A DNA stretch of 22,617 bases from CAZEHJ01 sp964512485. Its GTDB lineage: Bacteria > Bacteroidota > Rhodothermia > Rhodothermales > UBA10348. The notes beneath the pieces were generated by a model. The model was given only the letters and a program-made list of their open reading frames with translations. It was not told where the DNA came from and made no database searches. A program made the translations under genes and the position numbers. The DNA lies in contig CAZEHJ010000062.1 of the NCBI GenBank assembly GCA_964512485.1, positions 1-22,617 on the forward strand, written 5' to 3'. Each line of letters opens with the position of its first letter. The stretch's first letter is position 1. Below, piece by piece: positions 8,614 through 15,908 of this stretch.

Positions 8614-9816
8614 CTATATCAGTCGACTCGCCGCCCGATCTGCAATCTTTGCGCCGATGGAGAGACAGGCTGTGGCGGCAGGAGATGGGGCATTGCAGAC
8701 ATGGATGATGTTCCTTTGCTCGAGGATCACAAAATCGTCCACCAGTGATCCATCCTTGGCCAACGCCTGAGCTCGTATTCCGGATCGACACGGAATCAGA
8801 TCATTTGATTTTACTTCAGGGACCATTTTTTGAAGCGCCTTGAGGTAGGTATTCTTGAATAGCGTTCGCCTCAACTCGAGAGCACCCGTGCGCCAATGCT
8901 TGCCTGCGAGATGTCTGAATCCAGAATATGTGGAGGCTTCGAACAGATCCTTCAGATTCCAGTTTTTGAACGAGTAGCCTTCTCGTCCTGTAGCCAGAAC
9001 TGCGTTGGGCCCCACTTCGACTCTGCCATCCACGGTCCGAGTAAAATGGACTCCCAGAAACGGATATGCGGGATCGGGAACGGGGTAAATCAGATTCGTG
9101 CACAGAGATCTCGCTTCTTCTCTCAGCTCGTAGTACACGCCTCTGAACGGGACTATCTGCATCTCGGGATCGACACCCGCCATCCTCGCAATCCGGTCCG
9201 AGTACAAGCCGGCACAATTGATGACCAGATCGAAGCGTTTGTTTTCTCCGGATGCTGTTATCTCCACCTGATCGGGGCCTTGCTCTAAACGAGTCACCGT
9301 TGCTTCAGTGGTCACGACATTGCCTCTTTCCCGCAGAATCTCAGCGAGTCGTCGGGCCACACCTGCAAAATCGGCGATTCCGGCATCGGGCACGCTGATA
9401 GCGGCCAGTCCCCTCGCGTAGGGTTCGACTTCCTGCAGCTCATCGGGCGTCAGCATTTCGCAGCGAATGCCATTGTCCTTTCCCTTGCGAAGAATCGCTT
9501 GCAGAAGCGGCATCTCTGTTTCGCTCACAGCCACGATGACCTTCCCACACGTTTCGAAGGCTACTCGTTCCGTCTGGCAGAACTCAACCATCCGGGCACG
9601 ACCTTCCCTGCACAATTCGGCTTTCAGTGAACCCGGTGTGTAATAAATACCGGAGTGGATAACGCCTGAATTGCGACCGGATTGATGCGCAGCTACGCGG
9701 TTTTCTTTTTCGAGAATCTCAATCGAGACCCCGGGCCATCGTTTTGAGATCGCATACGCGGTGGCGAGACCCACGAGACCCCCTCCTATCAATGCGACGC
9801 TTCCGGCCTCACTCAT
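8614..9816 (-). CDS. lhgO: L-2-hydroxyglutarate oxidase/dehydrogenase LhgO
   Basis: This 400-residue flavoprotein of the DAO superfamily oxidises L-2-hydroxyglutarate to 2-oxoglutarate, passing electrons to oxygen or the quinone pool. A dinucleotide-binding Rossmann motif GGGLVG spans residues 11-16 and is followed by the acidic end of strand 2 (IEILEKE). The signature HQSGRNSGVIHSGIYY at residues about 45-60 is specific to the LhgO/L2HGDH group. Further matches are GLAAISVPDAGIADFAG and VINCAGLYSDRIARMAG. The C-terminus closes the FAD site with HVCNAPSPAATACLSIG. Length matches the E. coli enzyme. It is the last gene of the minus-strand run, starting 27 bp after the class V aminotransferase stop, so the two are likely co-transcribed and end at the shared hairpin. 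Confidence 0.93.
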   Translation of the reverse strand: MSEAGSVALIGGGLVGLATAYAISKRWPGVSIEILEKENRVAAHQSGRNSGVIHSGIYYTPGSLKAELCREGRARMVEFCQTERVAFETCGKVIVAVSETEMPLLQAILRKGKDNGIRCEMLTPDELQEVEPYARGLAAISVPDAGIADFAGVARRLAEILRERGNVVTTEATVTRLEQGPDQVEITASGENKRFDLVINCAGLYSDRIARMAGVDPEMQIVPFRGVYYELREEARSLCTNLIYPVPDPAYPFLGVHFTRTVDGRVEVGPNAVLATGREGYSFKNWNLKDLFEASTYSGFRHLAGKHWRTGALELRRTLFKNTYLKALQKMVPEVKSNDLIPCRSGIRAQALAKDGSLVDDFVILEQRNIIHVCNAPSPAATACLSIGAKIADRAASRLI

Positions 9817-9843
9817 GCGGCACCAACCTGAATCTGTACGCGC

Positions 9844-11172
9844 CTATCCTTCAGTAATGTATTTGGAAGGCAGACCGTTGTCGGCCAGGAATTCCATAGC
9901 ATCACAGAATCGCTCAAGTTCTTCCATGGTCGTGTATACGTTTGCCGTCACGCGAGCGCCTTCAAACTCTTTGTGTTTGATCGGCGTGATGATGATGCGA
10001 TGCTGATCCCACATATAGCGACCGACTGCCTGCGTATCAATTCCATCGATATCAACATTCCCGATACAGCAGGAAAACTCTGGTTTGAGGCTTGTGTTGA
10101 GCGTGATGCGGTCATGCTCCAGCAGTCGTTTTGCCCAGTAGTCGCGCAGATAACGAAGGCGTGCCTCTTTGCGTGCCGCGCCAATACCCTGATGAAACGT
10201 CAGCGCTTCAGATATGGCAATCTGATTGGCCTCGGGGTGAGTCCCGATCTCTTCAAACTTACGGATGTCCTCGTCCCTGGCTTCCGTAGCAGCCTGCATG
10301 GGCCACAGGTCCTTGATCTTGTTCTTGCGCACATAAAGCATACCCGTCCCGATAGGAGCCAACAACCATTTGTGCAGACTGGTAGCAAAATAGTCGCAAT
10401 CCAGATCTTCGTGTTTGAACTCAAAGTGAGCAAAAGAATGCGCCCCGTCGACGATAACCGGAATTCCTCGCTTGCGCGCCATCTGAACCACTCCTTTCAC
10501 CGGCAGAATCTGCCCGGTGATGTTGATGATGTGGCACATCAGAATGGCTTTCGTCTTCGGCGTGATGTTCTGCTCAAAGAGTCGCACAATTTCGTCCGGA
10601 TCCTCAGCCGGAATCGGAATCTGGAATTGTTTGAGAACGATACCGTCCCGGCGCTCACGCTGTTTGAACGTGTTGATCATCCTTCCGTAGTCCTGGGTCG
10701 TCGTCAGGACTTCATCCCCGGGCTCGAAATCCAGACCATTCTGGCAGATCTGCAGACCCTCTGAAGCGTTGCGTGTGAGGGCGATTTCTTCAGCCGATGC
10801 ACCGAACTCGCGGGCCAACCGCTGGCGCACGCCTTCTGCTTGTGGCTGAAGGATTTGCCACATCGTGTAGACGGGTGCCTGGTTCATGTAATCCAGATGC
10901 GCCTTCATGGCCTGCTGTACGATTGCCGGTGCCGGACTGACACCTCCGTTGTTCAGGTTTACCAGCGAGCGGTCCACGGTAAAGGCCTGCTGCACTTCAT
11001 TCCAAAACTCCTCATCCCCCGCAATCTGATCAGGAGATCCTGAAAAAGATGCCAGGTTCTCGACAAAATGTGGGAGCGAAATAGGATTGAACGCGGCTGC
11101 AGCCATTGAAGCAGCAGCTGGGAGAGCAGAAGCATTGCGGAGGAAACGTCGGCGCGAATACATGGGGATCAC
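9844..11172 (-). CDS. Tat-exported class V aminotransferase-fold PLP enzyme (isopenicillin N epimerase-like)
   Basis: This 442-residue protein begins with a twin-arginine signal: SRRRFLRNAS followed by an alanine-rich hydrophobic stretch to about residue 28. It could start at M1 or M4. The rest is a fold-type I PLP enzyme of the class V group. LNNGGVSPAP is the N-terminal substrate loop, LTRNASEGLQI the phosphate-binding region, VIVDGAHSFAHF holds the PLP-ring aspartate, and ATSLHKWLLAPIGTGML holds the Schiff-base lysine K268. C-terminal matches include RVTANVYTTMEELERF. The closest named relatives are isopenicillin N epimerase-like and cysteine desulfurase-like proteins, but the substrate cannot be deduced. 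The gene lies directly upstream of lhgO. Its leader carries a 13-bp direct repeat. Confidence 0.88.
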   Translation of the reverse strand: MIPMYSRRRFLRNASALPAAASMAAAAFNPISLPHFVENLASFSGSPDQIAGDEEFWNEVQQAFTVDRSLVNLNNGGVSPAPAIVQQAMKAHLDYMNQAPVYTMWQILQPQAEGVRQRLAREFGASAEEIALTRNASEGLQICQNGLDFEPGDEVLTTTQDYGRMINTFKQRERRDGIVLKQFQIPIPAEDPDEIVRLFEQNITPKTKAILMCHIINITGQILPVKGVVQMARKRGIPVIVDGAHSFAHFEFKHEDLDCDYFATSLHKWLLAPIGTGMLYVRKNKIKDLWPMQAATEARDEDIRKFEEIGTHPEANQIAISEALTFHQGIGAARKEARLRYLRDYWAKRLLEHDRITLNTSLKPEFSCCIGNVDIDGIDTQAVGRYMWDQHRIIITPIKHKEFEGARVTANVYTTMEELERFCDAMEFLADNGLPSKYITEG

Positions 11173-11217
11173 GGGATAGATGTGTGGACCCCGAAATGTA
11201 GCAGAAATAAGCCGTTA

Positions 11218-11250
11218 TTCCACACCAATCTTCCACACCAATCTTCCACA
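11218..11250. repeat. 13-bp direct repeat, 2.5 copies, in the leader of the aminotransferase gene
   Basis: The unit TTCCACACCAATC occurs at 11218-11230 and 11231-11243, and a third partial copy TTCCACA follows at 11244-11250. Copies are identical. The array lies 46-78 bp upstream of the aminotransferase start codon, in a 99-bp non-coding gap between two genes of the same strand. It could be an operator with three half-sites or a slippage product. The TTCCACA core only loosely resembles a DnaA box. Confidence 0.8.
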
Positions 11251-11271
11251 GAAAAAACCGCAGGAATCGCT

Positions 11272-11607
11272 CTACGAACGACCCTGAAATTCTACCGTGC
11301 CGTCTACGATGACAGGTTCGTAGTATCCGGAAACTGTCCGCCCCAGATAAAAAATGGCGATCATGGTAATAACGAAGACGATTGTGGCAACGACCGGAAT
11401 CTGAAAGGTGCGCTCCATCCTGACTTCGGGCAGCAACGTAGATCTTGCCTCAACACGCTGTTCCGAAACTGGAACAGCTATTCCCGAGGAGGTATACGCA
11501 ATCGGTGCCGCAGGTGCAGGGACCTGGACCGTCGGGTCCAACCCCATGCTTTCCACGGTAACTTTCGTGGCAACTGGAGGAGTCGCTATGATTGTCTGGT
11601 CGGGCAT
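11272..11607 (-). CDS. Single-helix membrane protein, unknown function (111 aa)
   Basis: The protein has a proline/alanine/valine-rich N-terminal region of about 65 residues, low in charge. A basic spot (RMER) precedes a clear membrane helix at about residues 69-88 (FQIPVVATIVFVITMIAIFY), and the tail is 23 residues (LGRTVSGYYEPVIVDGTVEFQGRS). The helix flanked by arginines argues for a real gene, and it starts on ATG at 11607. It has no signal peptide, so the helix probably inserts as a single span. No family is recognised. It lies 134 bp downstream of the lipoprotein gene and 99 bp upstream of the aminotransferase gene, in the same direction. A plus-strand frame over the same DNA (11182-11691) is composition noise. 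Confidence 0.6.
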   Translation of the reverse strand: MPDQTIIATPPVATKVTVESMGLDPTVQVPAPAAPIAYTSSGIAVPVSEQRVEARSTLLPEVRMERTFQIPVVATIVFVITMIAIFYLGRTVSGYYEPVIVDGTVEFQGRS

Positions 11608-11741
11608 TGTCTTTGGAATAAGTACACGCTTCGCGCACCTGCGTGGGCCCCTTTCGAAATAGGGGTGATAGCCGTTTACAGGTACGTCTGAAAACCCCGA
11701 ATTCGTAAAAGATCAAGCGGGAAGCAGGATTCTCATAGGAA

Positions 11742-12137
11742 TCAAGGAATCAGCACCGATCGAGCACGCGCTCCCCTGATGTCGAAATCGCTGCGAACTG
11801 CCTCCCTGAAGCGAATTTCCTCGCCTACGGGAATATCCCGTACTACGATCATCATCTGGTCAACGGACCGATTGTATTCGTCGAAGAGCGTTACGCGGAT
11901 CTGCGCGATCGGAATGTGGGCGTCCGAGGTATTGACGACACTCCCCGTTAAGATGCGAGCCCCGCCTTGCAGCAACTGATACTCAATGTCTTCTACACGG
12001 ACACGCTCCAACTCATCCGAAGTGCTCTCGGAACACCCCGTGGCAATAACGAGCAGGCCTAACACCATCAGGCTGAATACCACCAAGGCAAGCCTTGACG
12101 AGACGCGGCCCGACAAAACGAGTCCAGCAATTTTCAT
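11742..12137 (-). CDS. Small lipoprotein with FxLYD-like domain
   Basis: The reading frame extends to a TTG at 12176 that overlaps the valS stop, but I choose the ATG at 12137, giving 131 residues. A long signal segment ends in the lipobox-like VIATGC, with C35 as the lipidated cysteine followed by SES. The mature part (about 96 residues) has the pattern ILTGSVVNTSDAHIPIAQIRV, then TLFDEYN, then IPVGEEIRFREAV. This matches the FxLYD-type small beta-sandwich: a G-x-V-x-N-x-S strand, a V-x-V-x-L-x-D strand, then P-G-E and F. The domain call is from pattern only. It follows valS at 35 bp and is probably on the same transcript. Its function is unknown, likely in the envelope. Confidence 0.75.
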   Translation of the reverse strand: MKIAGLVLSGRVSSRLALVVFSLMVLGLLVIATGCSESTSDELERVRVEDIEYQLLQGGARILTGSVVNTSDAHIPIAQIRVTLFDEYNRSVDQMMIVVRDIPVGEEIRFREAVRSDFDIRGARARSVLIP

Positions 12138-12172
12138 CCTTTTTCCGGCCCTGAGCCTTGTTCGAACATTCC

Positions 12173-14833
12173 TCAACCCAACTCATCGAGGCTGGACGTC
12201 AGGCGTTCCAGTTCCTCTTTCGCTTCGACTGCTTTCGCACGTTCTTTTTCCACGACCTCGGCCGGCGCACGCGACACAAAGTTTTCGTTGGCGAGCTTGC
12301 CTTCGATGCTTTTCAAGAATCGATCCTTTTCGGCGATGTCCTTGCGAATGCGTTCTCGTTCAATCTCCAGATCAATCATCCCCTCGAGTGGGATGAAAAC
12401 CTGATTGCGCCCGACGACAATTGACGCCGATGCCGGAGGACGAGATGATCCGGTCGAGACTTCCAGTTCGGTGGCTTTGGCCAGCTTGGCAAAGTAATCA
12501 CGGTGCGATTCCACTGGCTCGACAAGCGCCGGCTCAAGATGTAGCAGAACCGATATTTCCTGCCCAGGTGACACGCTGTATTGCGCTTTTACATTGCGAA
12601 TGCCCGAGATCATTTCCTGCATGGTAGAGAAATGACCTGCCAGCTCCGTGTCCATTTCATTCTGGTTCGCAACAGGCCACGAACTCGTCATGCAGATATC
12701 ACCCGTTTCGCGAGGACGGACGTGAGTCCACAATTCTTCCGTGATGAACGGCATGAACGGATGAAGCAACTGGAGCATGGTCTCGAACAACTCGGCGGCC
12801 AACGCGATCGTGTCTTCGGACATGACCTCGCCCGATTTCGGCTTGATCAGCTCGAGGTACCAATCGCAGTAATCCCCCCAGAACAGCGTGTAGATCTTCG
12901 TTACGGCTTCGTTGAGTCGATACCGGGCCAGATCTTCTTCCACTTCCGAAATGGTCTGATTCAGGCGAGTCAGCATCCATTTCTCGGCGAAATCCAGTTC
13001 GTTGAACGAACGAATTCGACGGTAGTCTTGGCCCTCCTTCATGAACTGTCCGAACACGTTGAACGCGTTCCAGATCTTGTTCGCGAAGTTGCGACCCATT
13101 TCAAACTTCGTGGGATCCAGTTTGATGTCCTGGCCCTGAGCACACAGGATCGTCAGACTGAATCGAACGGCATCCGCTCCATATTCATCCGTCATATCCA
13201 GTGGATCGATTCCGTTGCCAAGAGACTTGGACATCCAGCGACCCTGTTTGTCCTTGATCATCCCGGTGATGAAAATATCCCGGTAAGGAATGTCTCCCAT
13301 GAAGTACATCCCGGCCATTATCATCCGGGCAATCCAGAAAAAGAGGATGTCGTACCCTGATACCAGCACGCTGCCTGGGTAGAATTTTTTCAATGCGTCC
13401 GTTTCATCAGGCCATCCCAGCGCCGCGAAAGGACACAACCAGGACGAAAACCAGGTATCCAGAACGTCTTCGTCCTGAACCATTCCCTCTGCCGGCTGCT
13501 CAATCGAGACGACGAAATCTCTGGATTCATCGATTTCGCCATCAGCGTCCAGGTGGTACCAAACCGGGATGCGGTGGCCCCACCAGAGCTGCCGGGAAAT
13601 CGTCCAGTCCCGAATGTTTTCCAACCAGCGATAGTACTCGTTTTCCCAGCGTTTCGGGTGGAATCGAATCTGCCCATCGCGAACAGCTTCGAGCGCCGGT
13701 TCGGCGAGCTGTTTCATGCTCACAAACCACTGGCGGGAAATCAGCGGTTCAATCACTGCTTTGGAGCGGTGTGAAATCGGAACCGTGGAGGCATAGTCCT
13801 CGATCTTTACGAGGAGCTCCTGCTCTTCGAGGTCCGCTACCACTTTCTTGCGAGCCTCAAAACGATCCATCCCCTCGTACGCACCACCGTTTTCGTTCAG
13901 GGTGGCATCCAGATTCATGATGTTGATGGTCTCGAGACCGTGTTTCCGCCCGATTTCAAAGTCATTCTTGTCGTGCGCGGGAGTCACTTTCAGGGCGCCT
14001 GCGCCGAATTCGCTTTTCACGTAGTCGTCGGCGATGATCGGAATCTCACGATCCGTTAAGGGCAACTTGACTTTTTTCCCAACAAGATGGGTGTAGCGCT
14101 CATCTTCGGGATGGACAGCGATAGCTGAGTCACCCAGCATTGTCTCAGGACGCGTTGTAGCGATTTCGATATAGGCGTCAGAATCGACAATCGGATACTT
14201 GATGTACCACAAATGTCCTTTGCGCTCCACATTGTCGACTTCCTCATCAGAGAGGGCAGTCATGTCTATCGGGCACCAGTTGATCAGGTACGAGCCCCGG
14301 TAAATCAGGCCGTCGTTGTAGAGCCGAACGAATACTTCCTGGACAGCACGGGAGAAGCCTTCATCCATCGTGAAGTACTCCATGGACCAATCACTTGAAT
14401 CTCCCAACCGACGCTTCTGTTCAAGAATGATTCCGCCGTATTCTTCCTTCCAGTCCCAGACTTTGTCGATAAATGCTTCCCGACCATAATCATGTCGATT
14501 ACGTCCTTCATCCTTTTTTATGGTCTTCTCGACAACATTTTGAGTCGCTATTCCCGCATGATCCATGCCCGGCACCCAGAGAGCTTCCATTCCCTGCATT
14601 CGGCGCATTCGGGTCAGTGCATCCTGGACGGTGTCCTGAAGAGCGTGTCCCATATGAAGACGACCTGTCACATTCGGGGGCGGCATGATGATCACATGCG
14701 GCTCTTTTTCGGACGTCGCATCGGTGCTGAAAAGTTTATTGTCTTCCCAGTACGCGTACCACTTTCGCTCGAGACTGGCAGGATCGTATTTGCCTCGGCT
14801 GGAGGGAGATATTGAGGTGGCTTCCGGCGCCAT
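12173..14833 (-). CDS. valS: Valyl-tRNA synthetase
   Basis: This 886-residue class I aminoacyl-tRNA synthetase charges tRNA-Val. The HIGH motif reads HMGH at residues 60-63 within PPPNVTGRLHMGHAL. The valine-specific phrase GMDHAGIATQ follows. The editing domain (CP1) contains TTRPETMLGDSAIAV. The KMSKS motif reads MSKS at residues 534-537 in GRWMSKSLGN. Then come the anticodon-binding helical domain and a C-terminal coiled coil with many Glu/Lys/Arg residues (about 815-886) that clamps the tRNA. Length and domain order are normal for bacterial ValS. The ATG at 14833 is supported by the immediate family-like start YDPASLERKWYAYW. It is the first gene of the five-gene minus-strand run. It diverges from the Usp gene across 151 bp. 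Confidence 0.98.
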   Translation of the reverse strand: MAPEATSISPSSRGKYDPASLERKWYAYWEDNKLFSTDATSEKEPHVIIMPPPNVTGRLHMGHALQDTVQDALTRMRRMQGMEALWVPGMDHAGIATQNVVEKTIKKDEGRNRHDYGREAFIDKVWDWKEEYGGIILEQKRRLGDSSDWSMEYFTMDEGFSRAVQEVFVRLYNDGLIYRGSYLINWCPIDMTALSDEEVDNVERKGHLWYIKYPIVDSDAYIEIATTRPETMLGDSAIAVHPEDERYTHLVGKKVKLPLTDREIPIIADDYVKSEFGAGALKVTPAHDKNDFEIGRKHGLETINIMNLDATLNENGGAYEGMDRFEARKKVVADLEEQELLVKIEDYASTVPISHRSKAVIEPLISRQWFVSMKQLAEPALEAVRDGQIRFHPKRWENEYYRWLENIRDWTISRQLWWGHRIPVWYHLDADGEIDESRDFVVSIEQPAEGMVQDEDVLDTWFSSWLCPFAALGWPDETDALKKFYPGSVLVSGYDILFFWIARMIMAGMYFMGDIPYRDIFITGMIKDKQGRWMSKSLGNGIDPLDMTDEYGADAVRFSLTILCAQGQDIKLDPTKFEMGRNFANKIWNAFNVFGQFMKEGQDYRRIRSFNELDFAEKWMLTRLNQTISEVEEDLARYRLNEAVTKIYTLFWGDYCDWYLELIKPKSGEVMSEDTIALAAELFETMLQLLHPFMPFITEELWTHVRPRETGDICMTSSWPVANQNEMDTELAGHFSTMQEMISGIRNVKAQYSVSPGQEISVLLHLEPALVEPVESHRDYFAKLAKATELEVSTGSSRPPASASIVVGRNQVFIPLEGMIDLEIERERIRKDIAEKDRFLKSIEGKLANENFVSRAPAEVVEKERAKAVEAKEELERLTSSLDELG

Positions 14834-14880
14834 GGATTCTGAAAATGTGGAGGATTGAAAATCGATTTAAAAGAATTTGA

Positions 14881-14887
14881 AAATATA
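14881..14887 (-). promoter_or_regulatory. Possible -10/-7 element for valS
   Basis: Read on the minus strand, this stretch is TATATTT within a run TATATTTTC, 48 bp upstream of the valS start. It resembles both a sigma-70 -10 box and the Bacteroidota -7 element (TAnnTTTG, one mismatch). No convincing upstream -33/-35 element was found, so this is a weak call. Confidence 0.25.
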
Positions 14888-14984
14888 CGAGCCTGCGAGC
14901 CGGATTCTTCTTTTTCAGCGCGAATTTGGCGTTAGATTGGCACATTCGGTTTGTTGAAGTACCCGTCATCAGTTGACATTCATC

Positions 14985-15908
14985 ATGGGAAATAATCGGC
15001 TGCAGTGGAGGCGAATAATGGTTCCGCTGACCTCAACTCCACCGCATGAACGCATCCTGGACCAGGCAAAAGAAACGGCGCGAATATTCAATTCAGATTT
15101 ACTTCTGGTCTACAAAAATATTTACGACAAGTCAGATTTCAGGCAAAAACTACTTTGGTTGATGGCTGAAGACGAAGACGCAAACAGGCCTGCCGATCGG
15201 CGAGGTGAAGTGGAACCTGCGTTTTTTCCGAGTGTGACCCATCATCATCTCGATGGCATTCAGGTTGCGTCGGAACTATTGAGTTTTTCGGTCGAGCAAG
15301 AAATTGATCTCATCCTTCTGGAAACACACGGACATCAAACCCTCGGAAAAACCGTTTTTGGTGGAGTTGCCGAGGAGGTGGTTCGCTGGGCCAAATGTCC
15401 CGTGCTCACGGTCAGAAAAAATCAGCCAGTTGGAGGAGACATCGGCTTTTCGAAAATACTCGTGGTTACGGATTTTTCGGACCCGATATCTGCTCTGCTC
15501 CAGGTCGGCGCCGGTTTGGCACACTCATTCGGAGCCGAGATTCACTGCCTGAATGTCGTGGAACAGCGAGCGCGCCCCCGGCTCCTGCCGCAGAAAAAGG
15601 AGTTTGAAATTGGTACCTTGCACTACGATAAAACGGTGGCAAAAATCAAATCATCGCTGGCGGTGTTTCAGGACGAATTGGACGGTCCAACGTCAACATG
15701 GATCAATCATGTCCGATTGGGGCATGTATCCGCTCAGATCCTCGACTTCATTGAATCTGAAGGAATTGATCTCGTCCTTGTTTCGTCCCACGGCCTGACC
15801 AACAACACGGCTTTTACGCTGGGAAGTGTCGCCGAAAAGCTTTTGCGGAGAGCATCGTGTTCTGTTCTACTGTTCAAGACCCGCCAACTCTTGAATAAAC
15901 CCGAATGA
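14985..15908 (+). CDS. Tandem-domain universal stress protein (UspA family)
   Basis: I choose the ATG at 14985 (307 residues) over the TTG 12 bp upstream. Two Usp domains are fused: residues about 8-145 (RRIMVPLTSTPPHERIL to CPVLTVRK) and about 156-298 (SKILVVTDFSDPISALL to CSVLLFKTR). The ATP motif G-2X-G-9X-G(S/T) is altered in both halves. Domain 1 has ETHG (113-116) then GG (126-127). Domain 2 has SSHG (267-270) then GS (280-281). The first glycine is therefore lost in each, and domain 2 is the better preserved. Nucleotide binding is therefore uncertain. Its TGA overlaps the ATG of the ClC gene (ATGA), implying coupled translation and a regulatory or stress role tied to that transporter. 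Confidence 0.9.
   Translation: MGNNRLQWRRIMVPLTSTPPHERILDQAKETARIFNSDLLLVYKNIYDKSDFRQKLLWLMAEDEDANRPADRRGEVEPAFFPSVTHHHLDGIQVASELLSFSVEQEIDLILLETHGHQTLGKTVFGGVAEEVVRWAKCPVLTVRKNQPVGGDIGFSKILVVTDFSDPISALLQVGAGLAHSFGAEIHCLNVVEQRARPRLLPQKKEFEIGTLHYDKTVAKIKSSLAVFQDELDGPTSTWINHVRLGHVSAQILDFIESEGIDLVLVSSHGLTNNTAFTLGSVAEKLLRRASCSVLLFKTRQLLNKPE

Noticed and set aside
9973..10764. 263-codon plus-strand frame
   Set aside because: It lies antisense to the aminotransferase gene, which has full catalytic motifs; the frame is a by-product of its codon use.
11218..11250. DnaA-box cluster or replication origin
   Set aside because: TTCCACA matches the DnaA box core only with two mismatches per 9-mer, there is no A+T-rich unwinding region, and no replication gene lies nearby.
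11651..11668. Hairpin around CCCCTTTCGAAATAGGGG
   Set aside because: Only four or five pairs before a mismatch and no T tract; too weak to call as a terminator.
12581..13360. 259-codon plus-strand frame
   Set aside because: It lies antisense to valS; the many His/Arg residues are typical of an antisense shadow.
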